Positions 11,868 to 22,649 of a stretch of 64,000 nucleotides of DNA are shown here, one piece after another. A program made the position numbers and the translations under genes. Numbering within the stretch: position 1 is the stretch's first letter; every line of letters starts with the position of its first letter. Origin of the DNA: Vigna angularis (Eukaryota; Streptophyta; Magnoliopsida; Fabales; Fabaceae); NCBI RefSeq assembly GCF_016808095.1, contig NC_068974.1, positions 4,588,001 through 4,652,000 of the forward strand, written 5' to 3'. Under the pieces are notes generated by a model. It made no database searches. It had not been told where the DNA came from and saw only the letters and a list, made by a program, of their open reading frames with translations.

Positions 11868-14482
11868 TGATGAATCATTATTTTCTTCACTTCACTTAGC
11901 TTATTGTACTAGAATTAATCGGGGAATTATGTTTAAATGTCTAGTATTTTCCCATTTTTGGTAATTGTGCTTAATTTGTTTAGAAATTCTAATTTTAATT
12001 AAATTTGAATTATTTAAGCTAATTATTTACATTATCAACTGCAGGAAAATTTTGGAAAAATAATCTGGGACATTTAGAAGTTAAATGATTGAGGAGCACA
12101 TTACACATGCCACACGGCCGATTGAATTAAGCATCACACAGTTTGGAATAAAAGAGAGGGCACCAATTGGTTGAAAGGTCACGTGGCATCTCCAAAATGC
12201 AAATTACTGTGAAATTGTTATTGTAATAGCCCACGACCTCGTCATTCTGTTTGCACGTATTAATTGAAGAAAATGGGAGCCCCACATCCTTTCTTGATAA
12301 GTAGCCTTAGAGAGGTGGACATGTGAAAGATGGAGGGGACCACAAGGTGAAGTTTACCGTTTTGGAGGAAAAAGAGAATCTCCTTTCCTTAGGAAGTAAA
12401 GCACATGAAGGAAAAGGGGACCACCACTCAAGGTTTTATTCCCCTTTATTTTTGCTAGTTGATGACTTTTGGGAGCATATCACGTAAAAAAAACTCCAAA
12501 ATATGCAAAGTGGTGAATTTTGTTGAAGTTTCATTTCTACACACGGCCCCTCATTACTTTTGATATGTCCAAGAAATTATTGAAAGAAAGTACACATGAT
12601 AGTTTTAGAAGCAAATGAAAATTGATGGGAATTACACGGACGTTGTAAATTAAAAGGGACTTCACATGACACTCCACGGTCACCATCCAGTTCATTCTAC
12701 AACCAATCACAAAAGAATAATATTCTTTTAAAAGACACCGTAATAAAGAAAATGAGACCACTTGAGTGAAAGAATGCAACACGGAACTTTGGCAAAACAC
12801 TTTTGGCTGGAACGTGCAACACAAACGGGCTTCACATTCCCAGCACATTTACATGAGCAATAAGAGAAGCGTCCAGCTCCGTCCAGCGCCTCCATATCTC
12901 CACACAGCAGCAGCTCCAGCCAACACGTCCAGCACACATTCAACGTCCAACATCTAAGCAAGCTTGGAGCAGTGTGTGTGTGCACGGAGAAGGGAGGAGC
13001 AGTAGCTCACCATCCTCATCCACACGTAGCAGCCACCTTGCAGCAGAGAAAGAGGTCCCTCCAAGCAACACCACAGTCCAGCCGCAAACAAAGAAGTGAA
13101 GCTCCACGGTCTTGGTCTATGCAAAGAAGAGGAGTCCAACTATCTCCATGTCCAGCAGCAAAAAGAGAACCAGCCGTGATGAAAGGGCTAGAATGGTGCA
13201 GCAGCTGGTCCAGAGTTGGAAACGGATGAAGAAGACAACAAGTAGCCCACGGTGCAGAAGCAACATGACCACCACGCATCCTTGAAGTTGCAAGAAGAGA
13301 ATGGCAGCCACACATCCAGCTAAGTAAAGAATCACAGCTGGCTGAAGAGGAAGACGTCCAGCAAGCTTGGTCCAAGCAACCAGGCAGCAGTAGAAGCTCA
13401 CGGTCAATGGAGGCAGAAGCATCTTGATCCATTAGCTTGGTGTGCATGGTGATGAAGGCAACAACTTGGTGCAGGAAGTGGAGAGGAATTCACGGAAGCA
13501 AGATATTCACGTGATGGATGGATTGGATGGATTGGAAAGAAAGAGTAGTTCACGGACAGAGGAAACTACATAAGATTGGAATGGTGTGCAAAAGAAGAAG
13601 ACAAGTTGGCAAAAAAGAGAGGCTCACGGGTTCAGATTTTTGGGCTATAAATCCAGCAGCATGCAGAAAAGCAAGCGCATTAGATTTTAGGAGTAGGAAT
13701 TAGGAAGCTTTACGTTCTGGCTTTGGTTTTCTCCTCCCCTCTGGGAAGGTTTTGTGCTTGTTTTAATTTGCAGTTTCAAGGATTGAATTTCCATTGTAGT
13801 TTCCACTCTGCATTTTCCAATTGAGATTGAATTTAATTTTCATTTACGCACTCCGTTTTCACGTTTAAGCTTTGGATGAAATTCTGTTTATGAATTTTTA
13901 GATTTGCAATTTGAATTCTGTCAGGAATTTATTTGTTTTGCAATTTAACGTTTTCTTAATTTAAGTGTTCAATCTTTGGTAAATTCCATTTTCAGTTAAA
14001 TGTTTTTATCTGTTAAGTTTATCGTTCATGATTTTCTGCACTGTTAAATTCTGTCATTGCTTTTTACCGTTCAGTTTATTTTCAACGTTGTTTTTACTAT
14101 TCATTTTCACTGTTGTTTTGAGTAAATTTTATTTACATTGCTGTTATGTTTTCTGTATGTTTATTGTTCCAGCATTTTAATTTCAAACACTGTTAAACTT
14201 TCTATTTTTTTATTTTCACCGTTTTTACCGCCTTTTACTTTTTGATTTTACTATCTTTAAAATTTACTTCAGTGTTGTTGAATTCAGTTGTCTTATTTAA
14301 ATTCCAGTTAGTTTTAATTTATTTTTCGCACAAAATCAAAACATCCACAAAACCCCCCCATTACGTGTTAATCTGAAACTGAACCACGATATTGGTCCTT
14401 GAGAGACGACCTAGGAGTCACATCCTAGCTATACTGCATTAATTTCGTGTATCAAATTTGTATGACCGCGATAGTCGTACCA
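11868..14482 (+). repeat. 5' LTR of the inner element
   Basis: 2615 bp. A TATA box (TATAAAT, 13646-13652) lies in the phrase 'gggctataaatccagcagc'. The region 12850-13680 is clearly richer in G/C and CAG/CCA words than its AT-rich surroundings. Short ORFs here are repeated in the other LTR only because the LTRs are identical; none looks like a protein family. Confidence 0.96.
13646..13652 (+). promoter_or_regulatory. LTR promoter TATA box
   Basis: TATAAAT in the 5' LTR, repeated at 21808-21814 in the 3' LTR. It would start element transcription near 13680. Confidence 0.6.
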
Positions 14483-14487
14483 AATTT

Positions 14488-14505
14488 TGGCGCCGCTGCC
14501 GGGGA
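14488..14505 (+). other. Primer binding site, tRNA-Asp type
   Basis: TGGCGCCGCTGCCGGGGA starts five bases after the LTR end. It is complementary to the 3' end of plant tRNA-Asp (GTC) with one mismatch, as I recall that tRNA. Confidence 0.85.
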
Positions 14506-15137
14506 CCAATGACGGTTTGGTTTTAGATTTTTTGTTGTATAAAATTTTGTTTTGTTAATATATTTGTTTTGTGTGTTTTGTCTTGTATATTTTTGTAGGC
14601 GACAACGACACCTTGAGCAAATTTTGGCGGCGTTGTCACTTCAGTCCAGGTTCTTGTTTTAGATTTTTACTGTTTTTGTTTTATTACGTTGTTGTAATCT
14701 ATGTTTTGTCTTTTATATTTTTATTGTGCTATGTTGTGTATTTAGTTGTTAGATAAAAAAAAAAATAATAAAAATTGTTATGTCTTGTTTGTGCCTGTAG
14801 CATGTTAATTGTGTTGTATTTTATTTTATTTTTTTTTGTTGTGATGTGATATTCTATTTTCTGTATGTCTGTCGCATGTGTTTTATCTGTTAAATAAAAA
14901 ATTAAAAAAAAAAATTTAAAAAAAAAAAAAATCTAAAAAAAAAATTATTATTATGTTCTGTCTTTTGTGTGCGTGTAACATGTATAAATGTGTTGTGTTT
15001 TGTTTAGTGGTTGTTTTTGGAAATTTCAATTGATGTAAATATTGGTTTTCCCCATGTTATGTTTCTATATGTTTGGTTTAATCTTTGTTGAAGAGGAAGT
15101 CCAAGTCTGAGACAGGTTTTGCACTACACTAGAGGAG

Positions 15138-16391
15138 ATGACAGATTCTCAAGACTGGATGTATGATTTAGTCAAGTGTCTTCCCAAATTCCTTGGGTTG
15201 GCACATGAAGATCCATACAGGCACCTCAAGGAGTTTAGTTTGATGTGTTTATCTATGAGGCCTGTTGGTGTTTCAAAGGAGACAGTGTTGATGAAAATGT
15301 TTCCCATGTCCCTTCAAGATGAAGCAAGAGATTGGTTCATATACCAGTATCCTTTTAATAATTGGCAGGAAACACAACGAAAATTCCTCGACAAGTTCTT
15401 TCCTACAGCAAGGGTGATCAGCATTTGGAGGAAGATCACTACCATTGAGCAGTTTAAAGAAGAAAGCCTAGCAGATTATTGGGAGAGGTTTAACAGGCTC
15501 TACACAACTTGTCCAAACCACCAAATTCCAGAGCATTTGCTCTTGACTTATTTTTATGAAGGGCTCCTGGACAATGAAAGGATACTTGTGGATGCAGCTA
15601 TTGGTGGATGTTGGATGGATATAACCCCAACAGAAGCGAGGAAGTTGCTCTGCAAGCTGGCTGGTGAAAGTCCAATTGAGGTAGCAAAGGAAGAACCTGA
15701 GCAGCTTGTTCTGGATTCTGACACTGATAGCCCTGAGGATGCAGCTGATAACTTGGAGTTTGGTAAGAAACTTTTCAGTGAGCAAAAACAGGTTTATTCT
15801 GAACCTGAGATTCCAATTTTACCTGATTTGTCTACACATTCAAATGCATGTGATTTTACGCACATTGATTCTATAGGGTTTATGACTGATACTGATACAA
15901 ATTCGATTGATCATTCTAAAATTTTTAATTCAGTGTCAGCCATTGAACCCATTGGTCAAAGTCACGTCAATATTGATTTTGAAAGAGAAACTGTGCAATC
16001 TGATGATTTTATAGAGTTAGGACTAAACTTTGATTTAACACAGTTTTCTGAAAATTTTGAATGTGATTGCGAATCTGGTTCTTGCTCCATTTGTGCTGAA
16101 ATTGAATATGTGTTACATTCAGACTCTAAGTTTATTACAAATGCTATTAAATGTGAGTTTGATGACAAGAATGCAGAGTTAAAAGAAAATGCAGATGCTG
16201 ACATTAAGGAATGCATGATTAATGAAGGAGAGATATTGTCGAAACAGATTGCTGTGAAAAGAAAGAAGAAAAATCTTGTTGTGAATGACAGGGCAATATT
16301 GATGAAGCAGTTTCTCATAAAAATTTCATCGCTGGATCCTGAGGCAAAAGACATCTCCTTGATAATCCAAGTTTGGCAACTGCCACCATAA
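15138..16391 (+). CDS. Gag polyprotein of the inner element (retrotrans_gag domain)
   Basis: 417 residues. Residues about 15-175 form a Ty3/gypsy gag capsid region: LAHEDPYRHLKEF, MKMFPMSLQDEARDWF, FLDKFFPTARV, ESLADYWERFNRL, CPNHQIPEHLLLTYFYEGL, as in Athila/Tat-type gags. Residues 190-400 are acidic and low in recognisable structure, with a Cys-rich patch (CDCESGSCSIC) that is not a CCHC knuckle, then a basic stretch (KRKKKN). The ORF is uninterrupted, consistent with a young insertion. It ends before any protease or RT; A-rich non-coding DNA follows. Expected role: particle assembly, with enzymes supplied in trans (inference). Confidence 0.85.
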   Translation: MTDSQDWMYDLVKCLPKFLGLAHEDPYRHLKEFSLMCLSMRPVGVSKETVLMKMFPMSLQDEARDWFIYQYPFNNWQETQRKFLDKFFPTARVISIWRKITTIEQFKEESLADYWERFNRLYTTCPNHQIPEHLLLTYFYEGLLDNERILVDAAIGGCWMDITPTEARKLLCKLAGESPIEVAKEEPEQLVLDSDTDSPEDAADNLEFGKKLFSEQKQVYSEPEIPILPDLSTHSNACDFTHIDSIGFMTDTDTNSIDHSKIFNSVSAIEPIGQSHVNIDFERETVQSDDFIELGLNFDLTQFSENFECDCESGSCSICAEIEYVLHSDSKFITNAIKCEFDDKNAELKENADADIKECMINEGEILSKQIAVKRKKKNLVVNDRAILMKQFLIKISSLDPEAKDISLIIQVWQLPP

Positions 16392-17002
16392 CCAGGGGAG
16401 TTTTCCTGTTCATTCTTCCCTTAATTTTCTTGGTTTGCGAATTAGGGGAGAATTCTGATTTTCTTAGGTTATGATTTGTTATTTTTAAAAAAAAAAAAAA
16501 AAAAAAATTATTTGTGTTCTGTTTCAAATCTGTTATTTTGTTAATGTATGTTTTGTAAATGTGTTTTGTTTGCTGTTTTTGACATTTGCGTTTTGTGTGC
16601 TTTGATATTTTGTGTTCGATATTAGGTCATTTGTTTCGTTAATATGTGTTCTGTTTTAATTATTTATTTAGTTTTTGTTAAAAAAAAAAAAAAAATTCAA
16701 CAAAGAGCATAATTAAGTAAAAGGCAGAGAGGTGTAGTTTGAGCAGATACTAATTTGAGTGCATTTATTTATTATAATAATAATATAAAAAAAAAAAAGC
16801 AAACATATAAAAAAAACAAAAATGCATAAAAACATAATAAAGATGTTCCGGGTTCGATCATAATTGATCGTTAATATTACACACCATAATAAAAAAAAAA
16901 AAAAAACACAAAAACATAAAAAAAAATGTTCATATTACAACCCTTATTCTGGCCACACTTGGCCAATAAAAACATAAAAAAAAAAAAAAATAACATAAAA
17001 CA
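16392..17002. other. A-rich spacer between gag and the antisense gene
   Basis: Repeated A-runs and 'cataaaaa' words on the plus strand, with no ORF. Similar A-rich blocks lie at 17580-17660 (inside the antisense leader intron) and 18445-18490, so the antisense gene sits among A-rich blocks. Confidence 0.7.
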
Positions 17003-17552
17003 TTAAAACTGGAAGAATTCACGAGCTGGTTGTGGTGGTCTAAGGGAGAGCACCGTTGAAGGAGCTCTGGTTCGGAATGCAGGGGGCGTAGGTGGCGGGA
17101 TTTGCCGTTCATCTTTGTCGTCGTCGATTATGATGGGAATGGGGAAGAGATCCAGCAGCCTCGGTGCCCTCATTATCACCCAGTCGTATTCTTTCAACCA
17201 AAAAAAAAAAAAAAAATTTGTGTTAATAATAGAAGAGGAAAGAAAATAAAAATTGAGATCTGATCAGAGTCTTACCGTACATATATAGCGGCAGTTGTGA
17301 AAACTGAGTGCCAGTGGGGTCTATCTCCGCTTGCCAACGCCTGACCCGATTGCCGTGGTTGTTGAACCAGCAGTGCACGTTGTATTCGCTGGCATCTCCG
17401 AAGATCCTTAGTCGAGACGTGATCTCGACAACTTGCGCTCTGCTTGGGTGTGTGACCCCAAAGTTGTAGATTCTGGTCATCATCTGGGTCTGATTTTCGG
17501 TAGGACGCCACCGCTGACTGGTGTATCTCTTTGATTCTATCTCACTCATCAT
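17003..17552 (-). CDS. WUSCHEL-related homeobox (WOX)-like protein, antisense inside the LTR element
   Basis: Coding exons 17276-17552 and 17003-17190, joined across an 85-bp intron (GT 17275-17274, AG 17192-17191), give 154 residues without a stop. Residues about 14-80 fit a WOX homeodomain: RWRPTENQ, IYNFGVTHPS, ITSRLRIFG, then helix 3 NVHCWFNNHGNRVRR. The Trp, Phe and second Asn of the recognition helix are kept, whereas the usual FQNHKAR is changed. After the splice, LLDLFPI resembles the WUS box (TLxLFP), followed by an acidic run, a Pro-rich segment and the C-terminus REFFQF. WOX proteins are nuclear regulators of stem-cell and organ identity; activity here is unknown. The intron survives because the gene is antisense to the element's transcript. 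Start ATG 17552 or 17549. Confidence 0.75.
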
Positions 17553-17567
17553 TCCTCTCAATATATT

Positions 17568-18133
17568 CTAAATAACAAACTTATATAAAAAAACATAAGA
17601 AAAAAAAAATGAAAAGCAAAAACATAAAAAAATAAAAAAATAAAAAACAGAAAAATAAATAGCATAAAAAAAAAATTAGATTAGTTCTGTGTTTTCTTTA
17701 TTTGTTCTTGTTTCCCGTTAGATTTATTTTGTCCTGTGAATCTTTGATGTTCAGTATCTTGTCTCAGGTTTGTCCATTTTCCAGTTTTAGGTCCATCAGT
17801 TTTGTCCATGTTTAGGTCCAGGTCCTCGCATAGGGTCCTAACGGATCTAGGTCCAGTGTTTTGTCCATTCTTTTTGATTTTAGTTTGATTTTTAGTTGGT
17901 TTTAGTGTGCGTAATAATAAGCTGAAAACTGGAAAAGCTGAAAAAAAAAATACAAAAATAACTGGAAAGCAGGAAAAGGGGGCAGGGAGAGAGGACAAAT
18001 AATAATCGGCAGAAGAAGAAAAAAAAATGGAAAGCAGGAAAAGGGAGAGGGAGAGCAGGAAAGAGAAAAGCTGAAAAGAAGAAAAATGTAAAGCAAGCAG
18101 GAAAAAACAGAGATCCAGGTGCAGAGGACTTAC
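17568..18133 (-). other. Predicted 5'-leader intron of the WOX-like gene
   Basis: Minus-strand donor CTCCAG|GTAAGT at 18134/18133 and acceptor TTATTTAG|AATATA at 17568/17567, 15 nt before the start codon. T-rich before the acceptor. The prediction is from splice motifs only. Confidence 0.55.
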
Positions 18134-18335
18134 CTGGAGTAGTAGGGCTTGCAGAGGCTCCTCGAGGTTCTCAGACTCTTCAGCAGGCGTAGTGGCAGGG
18201 GCTCTACGCAGATCTCAGATCTTCAGCGGACGCGGGGGGAGAGGCTCCCTGCAGAGTTCCAGACGTTCAAGTTGAGAGAGAGGAGCAGAGAGAGAGTTGA
18301 GAGAGAGGAGTAGAGAGAGAGTGAGGGATCAGAAA
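18134..18335 (-). other. Predicted non-coding 5' leader exon of the WOX-like gene
   Basis: A GC-rich, CT-repeat-rich block on the minus strand (repeated CTCTCT words), typical of plant 5' UTRs and unlike the surrounding A/T-rich retroelement DNA. It ends at a strong donor, CAG|GTAAGT. The transcription start is estimated at about 18335 from the TATA-like element upstream. Confidence 0.5.
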
Positions 18336-18360
18336 TAGAGCTCGACGCGGAGGAGCGGAC

Positions 18361-18372
18361 CTTTTTGTAGCC
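18361..18372 (-). promoter_or_regulatory. TATA-like element upstream of the antisense WOX-like gene
   Basis: Minus-strand GGCTACAAAAAG. The position suits transcription initiating about 30 bp downstream in the CT-rich leader. It would be an antisense promoter internal to the retroelement. Confidence 0.35.
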
Positions 18373-18429
18373 AAAATTCTGCCACTGTAGCAACAGTGCC
18401 GGTCATTCCCCCCGAAACTGTTGCCACAG

Positions 18430-20029
18430 TACCGGTCTTCTCCTTTTCCAAAAAAAAAAAAAAGTAAAAAAAAAGTAAAAAAAAAAAAAAATTATTAGCA
18501 TCTTCTGATGGGTGCTAGGTGATTTCGACATTTGCTGATGGATGTCACTGATAACATCTACTGATGGATGTTACTTAAAATTTCTTCCCTTTTTCCTAAC
18601 TTTTTATTGCACTTGTCTATATTATTTGACTGCTCTGAAATTGATAATCTGATGATTGTAACACACTGAGGACATTGTGTGATTTAAGTGTGGTCTACTG
18701 GGAAGAAATTCTGATTTTTCTGTTAGTTTCTGTTAGTATGTATTTTGTGTGTTAAATTTTTTTTTTTTTTGTTTTTGAGTGTTAAATTTTTTCTGTTTCA
18801 CGATTATTTTTGTGTGTTTTGTGTGAAATAAATTTTACATTTTTCTCTTGATTTCTGGATGATTTCTAAGTTGTAGATTTTTCCTTCACTTACTTAATAC
18901 TTATGGTTTGAAATCCTTGCTTTTCTCTGCTTGGAAAGATGATTATAATGTTTGAGAGGGTGAATTGATTATAACACGAATACCCTGTGTGAGAAATTGA
19001 GCCACTTTATTTTCTTTCTTGTGTGAGATATGTATCTTGATTGCTTGCACATATGCCTTGGCTTGATTCTTTTTGATATACTTGATTAATATGCATGTTC
19101 AGACGTGATAAAGGCATTTTTGTTCTTGAACCTCTCTAGCCAAATAAGCCTACCTTGTTATTATCCATTGATAACCCCTTTTGAGCCTATGTTGTCCCAA
19201 TTTCTTTGTTTTTAAGCTCATACTATAATCCTAAGTGAAAAACCATGATTATCTAAACCTTAGGAAATTTTGGAGCTTTAGAAGTGTTTTGGGAACAAGT
19301 GTGGTCTTCCTGGGGATTCTAGTGAATTGGCGAGTGGGTTCCTCTTCGTGTTTCATTTTTGTAAATATGTTGTGTATTTTGTCTCTTACAATTGAGTGCA
19401 AAAAAAAAAAAAAGAAATTGAAAAATAATCCTGTGAATAATGGAGTCGAGAAGAGGATTGAATTAGAGGTTTGGGTGAGATTTCACTGCGTTTACACTTT
19501 TTCCCTAGTGCTCCTCTATTTCTTCTGAGATTTAGCTACTTATCCATATTTATCCTCCCCTGTCCTTGGCCCCATTACAACCCAGTAAAGACCTTTTGAT
19601 CTGAAGATGCATATGTTTTAAGTATTGATAATTAGAAGCTTGCCAAGTCTACTTGTGTTTGTTTTCTTGAGTACATCGAGCTGATATTATTATTTACCCT
19701 AGACACTTGAGAGAAACACTGTGAGTGCATCTGTGAGGTTTTGTTATTTTTGAATCACCTCTTGAGCTGAGTGATTATTTTTCCGTGTATTGAATTGCTT
19801 GGAAGATTTCTATAAGTATATGCTTTTCTTGACTATGTGTTGGATATTGTCTACTTCTTTTCTTTGTCCAGACTTCTTGAGAACTTTGTAAATTTTGTTT
19901 ATTTTTCTCGTGAGTCTTTATTTTTCTGTCTGCTGAGTTTGTGTCACCTTTCTAAAAGTCCTTTGAACCATTCCCTGATTTGTGTCTTAATTTTGCCCAG
20001 GAGTGCAAAAGACTAAGTGTGGTCTATTT
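18430..20029 (+). other. Non-coding 3' internal region of the inner element
   Basis: T-rich, with no family-level coding. The phrase 'AAGTGTGGTCTA' occurs near 18687 and again at 20015-20026 next to the 3' LTR, as commonly seen in Athila/Tat 3' regions. The plus-strand ORF at 19235-19528 shows no family resemblance. The polypurine tract is weak (purine-rich 20000-20020). Confidence 0.6.
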
Positions 20030-22644
20030 TGATGAATCATTATTTTCTTCACTTCACTTAGCTTATTGTACTAGAATTAATCGGGGAATTATGTTTAAAT
20101 GTCTAGTATTTTCCCATTTTTGGTAATTGTGCTTAATTTGTTTAGAAATTCTAATTTTAATTAAATTTGAATTATTTAAGCTAATTATTTACATTATCAA
20201 CTGCAGGAAAATTTTGGAAAAATAATCTGGGACATTTAGAAGTTAAATGATTGAGGAGCACATTACACATGCCACACGGCCAATTGAATTAAGCATCACA
20301 CAGTTTGGAATAAAAGAGAGGGCACCAATTGGTTGAAAGGTCACGTGGCATCTCCAAAATGCAAATTACTGTGAAATTGTTATTGTAATAGCCCACGGCC
20401 TCGTCATTCTGTTTGCACGTATTAATTGAAGAAAATGGGAGCCCCACATCCTTTCTTGATAAGTAGCCTTAGAGAGGTGGACATGTGAAAGATGGAGGGG
20501 ACCACAAGGTGAAGTTTACCGTTTTGGAGGAAAAAGAGAATCTCCTTTCCTTAGGAAGTAAAGCACATGAAGGAAAAGGGGACCACCACTCAAGGTTTTA
20601 TTCCCCTTTATTTTTGCTAGTTGATGACTTTTGGGAGCATATCACGTAAAAAAAACTCCAAAATATGCAAAGTGGTGAATTTTGTTGAAGTTTCATTTCT
20701 ACACACGGCCCCTCATTACTTTTGATATGTCCAAGAAATTATTGAAAGAAAGTACACATGATAGTTTTGGAAGCAAATGAAAATTGATGGGAATTACACG
20801 GACGTTGTAAATTAAAAGGGACTTCACATGACACTCCACGGTCACCATCCAGTTCATTCTACAACCAATCACAAAAGAATAATATTCTTTTAAAAGACAC
20901 CGTAATAAAGAAAATGAGACCACTTGAGTGAAAGAATGCAACACGGAACTTTGGCAAAACACTTTTGGCTGGAACGTGCAACACAAACGGGCTTCACATT
21001 CCCAGCACATTTACATGAGCAATAAGAGAAGCGTCCAGCTCCGTCCAGCGCCTCCATATCTCCACACAGCAGCAGCTCCAGCCAACACGTCCAGCACACA
21101 TTCAACGTCCAACATCTAAGCAAGCTTGGAGCAGTGTGTGTGTGCACGGAGAAGGGAGGAGCAGTAGCTCACCATCCTCATCCACACGTAGCAGCCACCT
21201 TGCAGCAGAGAAAGAGGTCCCTCCAAGCAACACCACAGTCCAGCCGCAAACAAAGAAGTGAAGCTCCACGGTCTTGGTCTATGCAAAGAAGAGGAGTCCA
21301 ACTATCTCCATGTCCAGCAGCAAAAAGAGAACCAGCCGTGATGAAAGGGCTAGAATGGTGCAGCAGCTGGTCCAGAGTTGGAAACGGATGAAGAAGACAA
21401 CAAGTAGCCCACGGTGCAGAAGCAACATGACCACCACGCATCCTTGAAGTTGCAAGAAGAGAATGGCAGCCACACATCCAGCTAAGTAAAGAATCACAGC
21501 TGGCTGAAGAGGAAGACGTCCAGCAAGCTTGGTCCAAGCAACCAGGCAGCAGTAGAAGCTCACGGTCAATGGAGGCAGAAGCATCTTGATCCATTAGCTT
21601 GGTGTGCATGGTGATGAAGGCAACAACTTGGTGCAGGAAGTGGAGAGGAATTCACGGAAGCAAGATATTCACGTGATGGATGGATTGGATGGATTGGAAA
21701 GAAAGAGTAGTTCACGGACAGAGGAAACTACAGAAGATTGGAATGGTGTGCAAAAGAAGAAGACAAGTTGGCAAAAAAGAGAGGCTCACGGGTTCAGATT
21801 TTTGGGCTATAAATCCAGCAGCATGCAGAAAAGCAAGCGCATTAGATTTTAGGAGTAGGAATTAGGAAGCTTTACGTTCTGGCTTTGGTTTTCTCCTCCC
21901 CTCTGGGAAGGTTTTGTGCTTGTTTTAATTTGCAGTTTCAAGGATTGAATTTCCATTGTAGTTTCCACTCTGCATTTTCCAATTGAGATTGAATTTAATT
22001 TTCATTTACGCACTCCGTTTTCACGTTTAAGCTTTGGATGAAATTCTGTTTATGAATTTTTAGATTTGCAATTTGAATTCTGTCAGGAATTTATTTGTTT
22101 TGCAATTTAACGTTTTCTTAATTTAAGTGTTCAATCTTTGGTAAATTCCATTTTCAGTTAAATGTTTTTATCTGTTAAGTTTATCGTTCATGATTTTCTG
22201 CACTGTTAAATTCTGTCATTGCTTTTTACCGTTCAGTTTATTTTCAACGTTGTTTTTACTATTCATTTTCACTGTTGTTTTGAGTAAATTTTATTTACAT
22301 TGCTGTTATGTTTTCTGTATGTTTATTGTTCCAGCATTTTAATTTCAAACACTGTTAAACTTTCTATTTTTTTATTTTCACCGTTTTTACCGCCTTTTAC
22401 TTTTTGATTTTACTATCTTTAAAATTTACTTCAGTGTTGTTGAATTCAGTTGTCTTATTTAAATTCCAGTTAGTTTTAATTTATTTTTCGCACAAAATCA
22501 AAACATCCACAAAACCCCCCCATTACGTGTTAATCTGAAACTGAACCACGATATTGGTCCTTGAGAGACGACCTAGGAGTCACATCCTAGCTATACTGCA
22601 TTAATTTCGTGTATCAAATTTGTATGACCGCGATAGTCGTACCA
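20030..22644 (+). repeat. 3' LTR of the inner element
   Basis: 2615 bp, exactly the length of the 5' LTR at an offset of 8162, ending ...GTACCA at 22644. Four substitutions and no indels by eye. Confidence 0.96.
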
Positions 22645-22649
22645 GGAAG
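22645..22649. repeat. Target-site duplication (GGAAG) of the inner element, right copy
   Basis: Matches 11863-11867. After it the Sirevirus RNase H frame resumes. Confidence 0.95.

Larger units (their letters stand above)
11868..22644 (+). mobile_element. Non-autonomous Ty3-type LTR retrotransposon (gag only) carrying an antisense WOX-like gene
   Basis: 10,777 bp with 2615-bp LTRs at 11868-14482 and 20030-22644, TG...CA ends and TSD GGAAG inside Sirevirus RNase H. The PBS at 14488-14505 matches tRNA-Asp with one mismatch, as used by Athila elements. The 5.5-kb internal region has one gag ORF (15138-16391) and no protease, integrase or RT, so movement would need another element's enzymes. Between gag and the 3' LTR is a minus-strand homeodomain gene. 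The LTRs differ at only four sites by eye (12120/20282, about 12236/20398, about 12607/20769, about 13572/21734), so insertion was recent. It is a large retrotransposon derivative with host-gene cargo. Confidence 0.92.

Noticed and set aside
12537..13447. ORFs of 61-143 residues in the 5' LTR that recur nearly identically at 20699-21609
   Set aside because: They repeat only because the two LTRs are copies. They overlap in several frames, lack family features and lie in a compositionally biased block.
15468..16354. Two minus-strand ORFs opposite the gag ORF
   Set aside because: Shadows of the intact gag ORF at 15138-16391 with no domain resemblance.
17681..18096. Ser/Phe-rich minus-strand ORFs between the WOX coding exon and its leader
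   Set aside because: Located in the predicted leader intron; pyrimidine-rich low-complexity readings with no family features.
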